Positions 26,326 to 35,661 of a DNA stretch of 64,000 nucleotides are shown here, piece by piece (position 1 is the stretch's first letter; each line of letters opens with the position of its first letter). The DNA comes from an uncultured Fluviicola sp. (GTDB lineage Bacteria; Bacteroidota; Bacteroidia; Flavobacteriales_D; Crocinitomicaceae), in NCBI GenBank assembly GCA_913009205.1, contig CAJVYC010000003.1, forward strand, positions 1-64,000, given 5' to 3'. The translations under genes and the position numbers were made by a program. Below the pieces are notes generated by a model, which searched no databases, was not told the DNA's origin, and worked only from the letters and a program-made list of their open reading frames with translations.

Positions 26326-27357
26326 ATGGAGAATAAAGTCAAGAAAATTAGAGAGGAGGTAGAGAGTTTTATCGTAAGCTCTAGTGAAGAGTTGGAAAAA
26401 TTTAGAATTTCCTTCTTGGGTTCTAAAGGTTCGGTAAAAGGATTATTTTCAGAGTTAAAAAATGTTGCAATCGAACAAAAACGTGAAGCGGGGCAACTCG
26501 TTAACGGCCTAAGAGAATTCGTTCAAAACAAATTTGACGTGCTCAAAGAGGAGTTAGAAAGCTCAAGCGATGACAACCAAAAAATTGACACTTCTCTACC
26601 TGGAGACTCCATTGAACTAGGCGCGCGTCATCCGCTTTCGTTGGTGCGATCAGAAATAATAGAAATATTTAGCCGGATTGGATTTACAGTTTCAGAAGGA
26701 CCCGAAATAGAAGATGATTGGCATAATTTCTCTGCGTTGAACTTTCCAGCTGAACACCCAGCCAGAGATATGCAGGATACTTTCTTCATAGCAAAGGGAG
26801 ACACACCGCAAGAGGAAATAGCTCTTAGAACGCACACTTCTTCAGTTCAAGTTAGAGTAATGGAGAATGAGAAACCACCAATTCGTACAATTTCGCCGGG
26901 AAGAGTTTACCGCAATGAGGCAATCTCAGCGCGGGCACATTGTTTCTTCCATCAGGTTGAAGGGCTTTATATAGATAAAGATGTTTCTTTCGCTGATTTG
27001 AAACAAACGCTTTTGAATTTCGCTAAAGAAATGTTCGGTGATAAAGCGGAGATTCGTCTTCGTCCATCGTACTTCCCTTTTACAGAGCCAAGTGCTGAGG
27101 TAGACGTTTCATGCACAATTTGTAATTCAAAAGGTTGCAACGTTTGTAAATATACAGGCTGGTTGGAAATTTTAGGATGCGGAATGGTAGATCCGAATGT
27201 TTTGGAAGCAAGCAACATAGATAGTAAAGAGTTTTCCGGATTCGCATTTGGAATGGGAGTAGAGCGTATTGCTCAATTGAAATATAAGGTGAATGACTTA
27301 CGGCTGTATTCTGAAAACGATGTAAGATTCTTAAGCCAATTTACGTCAGGAATGTAA
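26326..27357 (+). CDS. pheS: Phenylalanine-tRNA ligase alpha subunit
   Basis: A 343-residue class II aminoacyl-tRNA synthetase subunit that charges tRNA-Phe in the cytosol together with PheT (not in this window). The N-terminal coiled-coil tRNA-binding arm (about 1-85) contains the family signature FLGSKGSVKGLFSELKN. The catalytic core follows: GARHPLSLVRSEIIEIFSRI (motif 1), the FHQVEGLYID region (motif 2), and GFAFGMGVERIAQLKY (motif 3). Length is normal. Its stop codon overlaps the start of ytxJ (TAATG), and the third gene overlaps that in turn, so pheS, ytxJ and the glutaminyl cyclase gene form one tightly packed operon. Confidence 0.97.
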   Translation: MENKVKKIREEVESFIVSSSEELEKFRISFLGSKGSVKGLFSELKNVAIEQKREAGQLVNGLREFVQNKFDVLKEELESSSDDNQKIDTSLPGDSIELGARHPLSLVRSEIIEIFSRIGFTVSEGPEIEDDWHNFSALNFPAEHPARDMQDTFFIAKGDTPQEEIALRTHTSSVQVRVMENEKPPIRTISPGRVYRNEAISARAHCFFHQVEGLYIDKDVSFADLKQTLLNFAKEMFGDKAEIRLRPSYFPFTEPSAEVDVSCTICNSKGCNVCKYTGWLEILGCGMVDPNVLEASNIDSKEFSGFAFGMGVERIAQLKYKVNDLRLYSENDVRFLSQFTSGM

Positions 27358-27746
27358 TGGGACTATTTTCAAGAAACAAAAGCAAACCGGAAGCTAAACC
27401 TATTAAGGTTTGGAATGAATTGAGTTCGATTGAACAATTGAACGAATTAGTTGTAGCGGCACAAGACAAACCTGTAGTTATATTTAAACATAGTACGAGG
27501 TGTGGAATTTCATCAATGGCGTGGAATTCATTTAGAAACAATTGGACATCGGAAGATACTCTTGCAAACGTTTATGTATTGGACTTGTTGAACCACCGTG
27601 ATGTTTCAAACGAAATTGCAGAAGTGACAGGCGTTTTTCACCAATCACCGCAAGCAATTGTTTTGAAAGGAGCGGAAGTCATTTATGAAGCCACGCATTC
27701 AGGGATTGATGCGCGACAAATAGAATCGATACTAAGAAAAGGATGA
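27357..27746 (+). CDS. ytxJ: YtxJ-like bacillithiol-system redox protein
   Basis: A 129-residue thioredoxin-fold protein of the YtxJ family (monothiol bacilliredoxin-like). The single redox Cys, C49, sits in HSTRCGISSMAW, matching the TxCPIS-type motif with Gly in place of Pro. The cis-Pro loop is seen as HQSPQAIVLKG. Its presence suggests, but does not prove, that this organism makes bacillithiol, as many Bacteroidota do. The ATG overlaps the pheS stop by one base, and its stop overlaps the next start by four, so expression is coupled. Confidence 0.88.
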   Translation: MGLFSRNKSKPEAKPIKVWNELSSIEQLNELVVAAQDKPVVIFKHSTRCGISSMAWNSFRNNWTSEDTLANVYVLDLLNHRDVSNEIAEVTGVFHQSPQAIVLKGAEVIYEATHSGIDARQIESILRKG

Positions 27747-28825
27747 GAAAAAATGTAAAAGGTTTTATTGTTATAGCGCTTATGGTTTTGGTGGGAGGCG
27801 CTGTTCTATTTGGGCCTCTATTAAATAAGGATGAAATACCTACTGAGGCAAGGTTTGACTTTCTTGGTGACGTAGCAACTGTTGCGGATTTAGAGTCTAC
27901 AATTAAAATTAAACTTGTTGGGCAGGAAGGGCTGGCTAAAGTTGAACTTCTTTTGGATTCCAAGGTGATTAAATCATGGAGCAAGCCGACTTCGAACTTG
28001 GAATTTAAGTTTGCTCATAAAGATGTTGGAATATTTACATTTCAAGTCGTTTCTACTGATTCTGATGGGTTAATGAAGGTTGATGAGCGACGTTTAAAGG
28101 TTGTTTCAAATATAACACCAGAAGCGTTAACCGCAAAAATCGTACAAACGCATGTCCACGATATTAACAGTTTTACGCAAGGATTGGAGTTTTACGAGGG
28201 GCGCTTATTTGAAGGAACGGGCCAGAGGGGACAATCAAAAATTTCTGAGATTAACTTGGAAGGAGAGCCGGTGGGGAATACGATCAAATTGGATGGAACG
28301 TATTTCGGCGAAGGAATAACCATGATGGATGGAATATTATTTCAATTGACATGGCAAAAAGGGGCCTGCTTTACTTATTCTATTGAGGACACCTTAAAAA
28401 TTTTACCAGGCAACTTCAATTATGTGGGTCAAGATGGTTGGGGCTTGTGCAATGACGGCAAGTCTCTTATTATGTCGGATGGAACGGAACGAATTACATT
28501 TAGAAACCCAAAAACTTTCCAAGTAGAAAGAACAATTAACGCGTACAACAATCGAGGACCTTTAACTCAATTGAATGAACTGGAATACATCAACGGTAAA
28601 ATCTATGCGAATGTTTACCAAACAAATTTGATTGTCGCGATTGATCCTGAAACGGGGAAAATTCTAGAACAAATTAACTGTGACAACCTTGAAGTTCAAG
28701 GCCGTGGAAATGGAGACGTACTTAACGGAATCGCTTACAATCCTGAAACAGGGAAAACATATTTAACGGGAAAACTTTGGCCGAAAATGTTCGAGGTTGA
28801 GTTTGAACAGGGTAGGCAAATGTAA
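27743..28825 (+). CDS. Glutaminyl-peptide cyclotransferase
   Basis: A 360-residue protein with one N-terminal membrane helix (about 7-29) and a periplasmic part. Residues about 35-120 form an Ig-like domain. From about 130 on there is the five-bladed propeller of plant/bacterial-type glutamine cyclotransferases: INSFTQGLEFYEGRLFEGTG, then YFGEGITMMDGILFQLTWQ, LNELEYINGKIYANVYQTN and LNGIAYNPETGKTYLTGKLW. The enzyme converts N-terminal Gln to pyroglutamate on exported proteins, many of which in T9SS-bearing bacteria begin with Gln after signal cleavage. The start overlaps the ytxJ stop (ATGA). Confidence 0.92.
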   Translation: MRKNVKGFIVIALMVLVGGAVLFGPLLNKDEIPTEARFDFLGDVATVADLESTIKIKLVGQEGLAKVELLLDSKVIKSWSKPTSNLEFKFAHKDVGIFTFQVVSTDSDGLMKVDERRLKVVSNITPEALTAKIVQTHVHDINSFTQGLEFYEGRLFEGTGQRGQSKISEINLEGEPVGNTIKLDGTYFGEGITMMDGILFQLTWQKGACFTYSIEDTLKILPGNFNYVGQDGWGLCNDGKSLIMSDGTERITFRNPKTFQVERTINAYNNRGPLTQLNELEYINGKIYANVYQTNLIVAIDPETGKILEQINCDNLEVQGRGNGDVLNGIAYNPETGKTYLTGKLWPKMFEVEFEQGRQM

Positions 28826-28841
28826 TTAAAAGAAACGGAAG

Positions 28842-29040
28842 TTATTTCACAAAAGAATAAGCCCTTTCGACTTTCGCTATTCTTATTTCAAACGCGTCGT
28901 ACCAACGTTCTTTGCCTTGTCTTTGTGCTTCTTGGTTTTCAAGGTTAGACCCCCCACTTCATCATAAGCCGTCTAAGATCGCGGATTGCGCGGCACTAAA
29001 GATTACGGCATAGTATGGGGGCTTGGGCGTTTTCGTAAGC
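28842..29040 (-). pseudogene. Remnant of an antibiotic biosynthesis monooxygenase-like gene
   Basis: The spacer between the cyclotransferase and ftsE genes contains, in one minus-strand frame, TKTPKPPYYAVIFSAAQ followed by two stops (TGA at 28962-28964 and the adjacent codon). After a short gap come ENQEAQRQGKERWYDAFEIR and IAKVERAYSFVK, ending in TAA at 28842. The first piece is the usual N-terminus and the second the usual C-terminus of short ABM-domain proteins (about 100 residues). About 40 middle residues, including the Trp-rich core, are missing and no start codon remains. Family assignment rests on my recognition of both ends. Confidence 0.7.
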
Positions 29041-29043
29041 GCT

Positions 29044-29757
29044 TTAGTCTGTTGTAAAAGGCGTAAATGGATCAAATTGATTGATCGTATTTACTTCATT
29101 TATCGTTTGATTTTCCACTCTCAAAATACGACCAGGATACTTTTCCACCATTGACATATCGTGGGTCGCCATTAATATTGAAGTATTTTCTTCTTTGCTA
29201 ATTGCAAGTAACAAGCGCATGATTTCTTCTGAGGTTTCTGGATCTAAATTTCCAGTTGGCTCATCGGCAAGAATCAATTTTGGATTGTTTAATAAAGCCC
29301 TAGCAATTGCCACACGTTGTTGTTCTCCACCTGAAAGAGCAAACGGCATAGAATTGATCTTTTGTTCTATTCCAACCAATTGCAGCACCTCTTTCGCGCG
29401 TTTTTGCATCTTCTTTTTGTCTTTCCATCCAGAAGCGCCCATTACAAACATTAAATTCGCTAAAACGGTGCGATCTGTCAATAATTGAAAGTCCTGAAAC
29501 ACAATTCCTAGCACTCTTCTTAATTGGGGAATGTCCTTTTTTCGAAGCGCATTTAAGTCAAATGAGTCGATACTTCCTGTTCCATTTGACAACATGAGTT
29601 CACCGTAAAGCACCTTGAGTAAACTACTCTTTCCACTTCCCGTTTTCCCAATGAGGTAAACGAATTCCTTCGGTTTAATCTCGACGTTTATATCGTTTAA
29701 AACAACAACATTATTTTGTTGAATTTCACCTGATTTGATTTCAATTACGTTGCTCAC
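29044..29757 (-). CDS. ftsE: Cell division ATP-binding protein FtsE
   Basis: A 237-residue ABC ATPase. Walker A is GKTGSGKSS (residues 37-45), the signature LSGGEQQRVAIARALL, Walker B LILADEPTGNLDPET and the switch His in MATHDM are all intact. The best fit is FtsE, which with the membrane protein FtsX drives peptidoglycan hydrolase activation at the septum. FtsX is not in this window, so a LolD/MacB-type role cannot be fully excluded. It is divergent from the TPR gene at 29914. The decayed ABM gene lies immediately downstream. Confidence 0.88.
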   Translation of the reverse strand: MSNVIEIKSGEIQQNNVVVLNDINVEIKPKEFVYLIGKTGSGKSSLLKVLYGELMLSNGTGSIDSFDLNALRKKDIPQLRRVLGIVFQDFQLLTDRTVLANLMFVMGASGWKDKKKMQKRAKEVLQLVGIEQKINSMPFALSGGEQQRVAIARALLNNPKLILADEPTGNLDPETSEEIMRLLLAISKEENTSILMATHDMSMVEKYPGRILRVENQTINEVNTINQFDPFTPFTTD

Positions 29758-29913
29758 GATTCGGAATATTTAATGTAAAGATGAGGATTACGGTATGGAA
29801 TTTGCCATACCAGCAAGAAATAATCTTAACAGATTCGCGTTTACAACTTTTAAAGCGCCTCTTCAAACTATCTATCAAGTCCATTACTTTTACCTAGTTA
29901 TAAAGCAGTTAAA

Positions 29914-32900
29914 ATGAAAAGAATTCTGTCAATTCTTATTGCGATCTTGGCTCTTCAAGTTTCAGCGCAAACTTCGGAGAAGTACAATAGTGATTACGAG
30001 AATTTTTATCGTGGTGAAGAGTTGTTTGAAAAGAATCAGTTCGGAGCAGCTCGAAGAGAATTCAGACTTTTCCAAGATGGTTTTGATCAACCAAATGATC
30101 CAATGTTTGTGAAGGCAGCATACCTTGAGGCAATATCTGCCTTAGAGCTGTATAATAATGATGCTGTAACGCTCCTCGAGGATTTCAACAAAGTCTATCC
30201 AGCAAGCATTTACAAGAAGAACATTTATTACCGCCTTGGTAAATACTATTATTACAAGAAAAAATGGGATGATGCCCTGGAATGGTTTAACATGTTGAGT
30301 ATTCAAGATGTTCCAATGGAGGACCGAGAGGAATTCTACTTCAAGGTCGGTTATGCCAACTTTAAAGAAGAAAATTTTGAAGCGGCGCGAATTGCTTTCC
30401 TTGAAATTAAAGAGGGTGTTTCTCAATATGCTGCACCTGCGTTGTATTATTATTCGCACATCGCTTATCAATACAAATCATATCAAGTTGCTCTAGAAGG
30501 GTTTTTAAGGCTTGAGGCTCATGAAAAGTTTGGTGAAATAGCACCTTTTTATATTGCACAAGTATATTACCTGCAAGGAAAGTACGAGGAAGTTACAAAG
30601 TATGCAAGTAAGCTTTACGGCAAAGACGGCAAGCTGAAAGAAAAGGAAATCAACCTTCTTATTGGAGATGCTTTTTATAGAATTGGAAAGTACGACGAAG
30701 CAGTTCCGTATCTCGAAAATTACAACAAGTCGAGCAAAACAAACAGAGACGAGGATTACAGGCTCGGTTATGCCTATTACAAAAGTGGCCTTTATGAAAA
30801 AGCCGTTCGAATGTTCGATAGGGTTAAAAAGGAAGAAGACAGTTTAGGACAGATATCATTTTACCACATTGGTGAATGTATGCTCAAGTTGGACAACATC
30901 GTTTCTGCGAGATCTGCATTCGAAAGAGCCGCTTTTATTGACAAAGACCCTACTGTTCAAGAAGACGCATTGTACAATTACGCAACACTTTCTTACAAAT
31001 TGGATATTAATCCATATGATGAAGCTGTTGAGGCCTTTGAACTTTACTTAGAGCGTTATCCAAATTCGGAACGAAAAGAAGATGTTTACCAATACTTGGT
31101 TAATGTGTATGTCAATACAAACAATTATACGAAAGCCTTGGCATCGTTGGAAAAGCTACCAAACAAGAACATTCGATTGAAGCAAGCGTACCAATTAATT
31201 GCATACAATCAAGGTGTTGAGCGGTACCAGAAGAAAAGTTACACAAGCGCTATTTTGTCTTTCGAATTGGTAAAGAAATACCCAATTGACCAATCTCTTT
31301 CAGGAATGGCCGTTTATTGGACAGCAGATTCATATTTCAGACAAAACGAATACAACCTGGCGATTGAAAACTACAAGAAATTTGGGCTTCTTCCTTCGAC
31401 AACTCCTCCAGGGTTAAAGTCTGAAGCACATTATAGTTTAGGCTATTGTTATTTAGAGCGTGCTGATGCTTACCGTGCAAAAGGGAATAAACCACAACGC
31501 GAAAATGAGTTAAAAAAATCGGGAACAGCATTTAGAAGTTTCGTTGATGCTGGTCCTGGAAGCGAGGAAAAAAGAGCAGATGCTTTAATGCGAATTGGAG
31601 ACTCTTACTTTGTTTTAAAGCAGAATATTGAGGCAATTTCATACTATAAAAAAGCACTTGCTTTGAGAGCAGGGCAAGAAGACCGCGCATTGTTCTATAT
31701 GGCAAAAACGTATGGATACATGTCAGGGAGGTTGACAGAAAAAATTTCACACCTCTTAGACATTGTAAACAACTATCCTCAATCACGGTATTTACAAGAG
31801 TCTATTGCAGAAGTAGCAAGAACGTACTATGCAAACGGAGACTATGATAAAGCGCTGAGTTCTTACAATAAAATCATTTTCGATTATCCAAATTCTGCTT
31901 TAGTAATTGATGCAAGAATTAATGTTGCAGACATTCACTTTAAACAAGGGGGTTACGACAAAGCAGAAGAAGAGTATTTGTCAATTCTTTCTGAGTTTGG
32001 TGCGAGTGACCCAAAGGTTTGTGATCCAGTGTCGGAAGGCTTAAAAAATTTATATACTGTAACAGGAGAAATAGACAAAATAGACCTTTTAGCAAGCCAA
32101 TATTCATGTGTTCAATTTACAACTGACGAAAAAGAATTCTTGTATTACAAACCTGCAATTCAAGCGTATTACGACAGCACGCTTTCGGACAATCAGCTTT
32201 ACAGTCAGGCAATTCCAAAACTCGAGAAGTATTTGGAGAAATTCCCGAACGGTCGATACAAGGTTGAGATCTCTGATTATTTGGCAAATAGTCATTATGA
32301 ACTTGGTGATATTTCAACTGCGGTTGCGATTTACAGAGAAGAGCTAAAAGGACCCAAAACACAATACACGGAATTTGCTGCAGCAAGAGTTTCGAGTTAT
32401 TTATATAATGACGGTCAATTTGAAGAGGCTATTCCTTATTATAAGCGTGTAGAGGAGGTTGGTTCAAACCCAGAGTATAAGTACAACGCGAAATTGGGCT
32501 TGATGCGGTGTCATTTCCAAATTGAGAACTGGCAGAATGCTGCTCTTTATGCAAGTAAAGTTTTGGCCAGTTCTGAAACAAGTGGAGAAATAGAACTGCA
32601 TTCGCACTACGTGAGAGCAATTGCAAACTACAATGTTGGGTACTATAACGACGCCAGAATTTCATTGGATTGGTTGGTTAAAAACACAACAACGAATATG
32701 GGGGCGGAAGCGAGACATGCTTTAGCAGACATTGCATTCAAACAAGGCAAGCTAAGCCTAGCTCATCAAGAGATAAAGGATTTACTTAAAATGAAACCAA
32801 AGTACAATTATTGGATTGGAAAAGGAATGATTTTAAGAGCTCGCATTTATATGGTTGAAGACAACTTATTTCAAGCAGAGCAGGATTTAAGAGGTATTCG

Positions 32901-33036
32901 TGAACACTATACGAACTTCGAAGATGGAATTATGGAGGAGGCCAACGAGCTTTGGGATGAGCTGATGCAATTGAAAGACGCACCGAAAGATATAGAAGAG
33001 GGAAATGAACGAACAATTGAAATAGATGAAAACTAG
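29914..33036 (+). CDS. Large TPR-repeat exported protein
   Basis: A 1040-residue protein with signal peptide (MKRILSILIAILALQVSAQ) and tetratricopeptide repeats over nearly its full length. Examples are YNSDYENFYRGEELFEKNQF near the start, DEAVPYLENYNKSSKTNRDE in the middle and GDYDKALSSYNKIIFDYPNS after residue 640. The ending is acidic. Some repeats resemble YbgF/BamD-type outer-membrane lipoprotein scaffolds, but there is no lipobox, so it is probably soluble in the periplasm. It overlaps the next gene, an outer-membrane barrel, by 11 bases. This pairing suggests a scaffold working with that barrel. The substrate or partner is unknown. Confidence 0.85.
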   Translation: MKRILSILIAILALQVSAQTSEKYNSDYENFYRGEELFEKNQFGAARREFRLFQDGFDQPNDPMFVKAAYLEAISALELYNNDAVTLLEDFNKVYPASIYKKNIYYRLGKYYYYKKKWDDALEWFNMLSIQDVPMEDREEFYFKVGYANFKEENFEAARIAFLEIKEGVSQYAAPALYYYSHIAYQYKSYQVALEGFLRLEAHEKFGEIAPFYIAQVYYLQGKYEEVTKYASKLYGKDGKLKEKEINLLIGDAFYRIGKYDEAVPYLENYNKSSKTNRDEDYRLGYAYYKSGLYEKAVRMFDRVKKEEDSLGQISFYHIGECMLKLDNIVSARSAFERAAFIDKDPTVQEDALYNYATLSYKLDINPYDEAVEAFELYLERYPNSERKEDVYQYLVNVYVNTNNYTKALASLEKLPNKNIRLKQAYQLIAYNQGVERYQKKSYTSAILSFELVKKYPIDQSLSGMAVYWTADSYFRQNEYNLAIENYKKFGLLPSTTPPGLKSEAHYSLGYCYLERADAYRAKGNKPQRENELKKSGTAFRSFVDAGPGSEEKRADALMRIGDSYFVLKQNIEAISYYKKALALRAGQEDRALFYMAKTYGYMSGRLTEKISHLLDIVNNYPQSRYLQESIAEVARTYYANGDYDKALSSYNKIIFDYPNSALVIDARINVADIHFKQGGYDKAEEEYLSILSEFGASDPKVCDPVSEGLKNLYTVTGEIDKIDLLASQYSCVQFTTDEKEFLYYKPAIQAYYDSTLSDNQLYSQAIPKLEKYLEKFPNGRYKVEISDYLANSHYELGDISTAVAIYREELKGPKTQYTEFAAARVSSYLYNDGQFEEAIPYYKRVEEVGSNPEYKYNAKLGLMRCHFQIENWQNAALYASKVLASSETSGEIELHSHYVRAIANYNVGYYNDARISLDWLVKNTTTNMGAEARHALADIAFKQGKLSLAHQEIKDLLKMKPKYNYWIGKGMILRARIYMVEDNLFQAEQDLRGIREHYTNFEDGIMEEANELWDELMQLKDAPKDIEEGNERTIEIDEN

Positions 33037-34744
33037 AATGAGATATATACTAGCTATATGGTCGGTGTTCAGTGTTTCTTCACTGTTCGCACAATCGGGA
33101 CTTGAAATTATTGTGGATGGTAGTCGCTTTGTTGAGCCTGCCGATAGAATTGATTTAAACCCATTTATTGTAGACACGGTAATCCCAACACCAATTATTG
33201 AATATCCGCTGCTTCAATTGAAACATGAAACGGATACTGAAGTTTCTATGATTACTCCAGCATCGATCAACACGAAGGAAACGTTGACGCAGATGTATAA
33301 TTCGTATTTGAAATTAGGAGTTGGGACAGAATTCATGCCGCTTGGAGAGTATTACTTTGACTCGAAAAGATCGAAGAAGTTTATTTATGGAGGTCATGTT
33401 AAACACCTAAGTTCATTTGGAGATATCTCAGGATATGCACCTGCACAATTTGACAGAACAGGAGTTAATTTGTACGGGGGAATTAATCAAAGAAGGTATT
33501 CTCTTCGCGGAGATATGCACTATAAGAACCAGGGCTTGCATTATTATGGAACGCCTTTAACGCAAGATACTTTAATCGCTGACAGCATTGCACAACGCTA
33601 CGGCGACTTTGGATTTGGGGCACTATTCTCTTCCCACAAGAAGGACAGTGCGAATTTGAATTATAAAGTGGGGTTTGATTACAACAATTATACTTCTCGA
33701 CGTCCAAAGGAAGAAGTGCTGAGGGACTGGAGAGCAAACGAGAATAATTTCGGAATTAAAACAAGTGCTTGGTACAAATACGGGGACGAAATTTTCGGGG
33801 CGGACTTTAATGTTCGATACAACGTATACAAATACGGGATTGCCGACTCTAGTCTAACAGCATTGGACACGGGTCTTGTTGCCAATAACGGAATAGTGAA
33901 CTTGCACCCAACGGCGATCATGAGAAGGTTTGACGACAAGTTTTTATTTAGATTCGGAGCGGACATTGTATTCAACGGAGAAAACGGTAAAACGAAAGCA
34001 CACATTTATCCAGACATTGAAGTGAAGTACAGCATGTTTAATGATATTTTTATTCCTTACGCAGGTCTTGGAGGTGGAATGAAGCAAATTACGTTCAAGA
34101 GCTTAACGAACGAAAATGAATTTTTGATTCCAAACATCGAATTGCGCAACGAAGGGGAGATTAACGTTTATGGCGGAATAAAAGGAACGCTTAGTAAACG
34201 CCTAGGGTTCAACATCGGCGGAAAATTTGGAAGAATCACAAACAAAGCCCTTTTTGTAACGGATACAACGTTTTCTGCAGGCAACAAGTTCAAGCCGATT
34301 TACGACACGATGAACATTGCGATGCTTGAAGGATCAATGTCGTATCAATTGTCGAACAAAATAAAAATTGACGGTATAGCACGCTTCAATTCGTACAACG
34401 TATTCACAAACAGTTATGCGTGGAACCTGCCTCAATTGGAGTTTGTATTGAGAGGATCGTATAATCTGTATGATAAGTTTTTATTCAATTTAGATGTTAA
34501 TTTGGAGCACGGAAGAAAAGCATTGGTTTACGCTCCTGGAGCGGGCATTACAGAAGAGAACCAACAATTTATTCTGGACTTAGGTTTTATTGTTGATGCG
34601 AACGTAGGAGTTGAGTACAGATACAACAAAAGAATTTCAGCGTTTGTTCAGTTGAACAACTTCGCTTCACAGCAATACATGAGATGGTATAACGCCCCTG
34701 TTCAGCAGTTCCAAGCTTTGGGCGGGGTGACGTTTAGATTCTAA
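33026..34744 (+). CDS. Outer-membrane beta-barrel protein
   Basis: A 572-residue exported protein. The ATG at 33026 overlaps the TPR gene; a second ATG at 33038, just past the upstream stop, is also possible and would lose four residues. After the signal peptide (VFSVSSLFAQ) and an 80-residue periplasmic start, the rest is amphipathic strands of TonB-receptor-like barrel type, ending in the aromatic strand LGGVTFRF, the usual outer-membrane insertion signal. No plug domain or TonB box is evident, so active transport is doubtful. It is co-transcribed with the TPR protein and followed by a very strong terminator. Confidence 0.82.
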   Translation: MKTRMRYILAIWSVFSVSSLFAQSGLEIIVDGSRFVEPADRIDLNPFIVDTVIPTPIIEYPLLQLKHETDTEVSMITPASINTKETLTQMYNSYLKLGVGTEFMPLGEYYFDSKRSKKFIYGGHVKHLSSFGDISGYAPAQFDRTGVNLYGGINQRRYSLRGDMHYKNQGLHYYGTPLTQDTLIADSIAQRYGDFGFGALFSSHKKDSANLNYKVGFDYNNYTSRRPKEEVLRDWRANENNFGIKTSAWYKYGDEIFGADFNVRYNVYKYGIADSSLTALDTGLVANNGIVNLHPTAIMRRFDDKFLFRFGADIVFNGENGKTKAHIYPDIEVKYSMFNDIFIPYAGLGGGMKQITFKSLTNENEFLIPNIELRNEGEINVYGGIKGTLSKRLGFNIGGKFGRITNKALFVTDTTFSAGNKFKPIYDTMNIAMLEGSMSYQLSNKIKIDGIARFNSYNVFTNSYAWNLPQLEFVLRGSYNLYDKFLFNLDVNLEHGRKALVYAPGAGITEENQQFILDLGFIVDANVGVEYRYNKRISAFVQLNNFASQQYMRWYNAPVQQFQALGGVTFRF

Positions 34745-34794
34745 ATATTCTTTTTGAGTAAACACAGAGTGGCATAAAAAAGTGTAATAGAACT

Positions 34795-34827
34795 GAAAAG
34801 GGTCTCGTTTTAAACGAGACCCTTTTC
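34795..34827. terminator. Strong bidirectional terminator
   Basis: GAAAAGGGTCTCGTTT pairs with AAACGAGACCCTTTTC around a tiny loop, a nearly perfect 15-16 base-pair stem flanked by A and T tracts. It lies between the convergent barrel gene (+) and lspA (-). Confidence 0.9.
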
Positions 34828-34851
34828 TTAATAATATATTTTGTTGCAGCT

Positions 34852-35655
34852 TTACAGAGCCGAATCATTAGTTTCTCGTTCTTCTCCACTAATCGAATCA
34901 CCGCCTTTTTCAAGTGTGGACTCAATCTCAGGCTCTGTAACAGGAACATCACTTTTCTTACTCCAAGGCATACTAAAGGCAAGCTTCTTTTTCTTCTTCG
35001 CATTCTCCTTTGGGAAATACTTACGCTGTCTACAGAAGACCATTATAACACCCAATGAAATTGAAGCGTCTGCAACGTTCCAGATAGCAGGAAAAATCTG
35101 CCCTCCTCCCAACCACGGAACCCACGTTGGCCATGTAGCGTGGAATTGGAACATATCTACTACGTTTCCAAACAAGAACCCTGTATGGCGAATTTCAACC
35201 TGACCTTCATATCCGCAATCTGACCAGTTCCCTGAACCATCAAGTCGATTGTATTCCAGTCCACAATTTAAATATTCTTCGACCGGGAAAATGAAATCAT
35301 AGAACATCGAATCGATCAAGTTTCCTGTTGCCCCCGCCAGTATAAGGCTAATGGCAATAAGAAATTCACGACGAACGCCTTTCTTAAGCTGTAAGATTAA
35401 ATAATAGATGATTCCAGATATCGCAATAATTCTGAAAACACTTAATGCCAATTTTGCCCAAATGGAGGAACCGAATTTCGTTCCAAAGGCCATTCCTTGA
35501 TTTTCTATATAAGTCAATACAAACCAATCCTCAGCAATTGCTTGGTCACTATGACTTTCATAATCATATGTAGACTTTAAGTAAATCTTAAGAAATTGAT
35601 CACATAGGAGGATAATCGTGACAATGACCGCAACGATGATGATGTTTTTTTTCAA
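34852..35655 (-). CDS. lspA: Lipoprotein signal peptidase (SPase II)
   Basis: A 267-residue inner-membrane aspartyl protease that cleaves prolipoprotein signal peptides. Many lipoproteins in this window are its likely substrates. Family motifs: YIENQGMAFG (49-58), GNLIDS (111-116), GNVVDMF with catalytic D167, and WNVADASI with catalytic D196. Two departures from the textbook 160-170 residue enzyme: about 45 residues are inserted between GNLID and VVDM, including C131 and C147, which might form a disulfide, and a charged tail of about 55 residues follows the last helix. Long insertions occur in other Bacteroidota LspA proteins. It is probably transcribed after the DksA-like gene six bases upstream. 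Confidence 0.95.
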   Translation of the reverse strand: MKKNIIIVAVIVTIILLCDQFLKIYLKSTYDYESHSDQAIAEDWFVLTYIENQGMAFGTKFGSSIWAKLALSVFRIIAISGIIYYLILQLKKGVRREFLIAISLILAGATGNLIDSMFYDFIFPVEEYLNCGLEYNRLDGSGNWSDCGYEGQVEIRHTGFLFGNVVDMFQFHATWPTWVPWLGGGQIFPAIWNVADASISLGVIMVFCRQRKYFPKENAKKKKKLAFSMPWSKKSDVPVTEPEIESTLEKGGDSISGEERETNDSAL

Positions 35656-35661
35656 GAGAGC

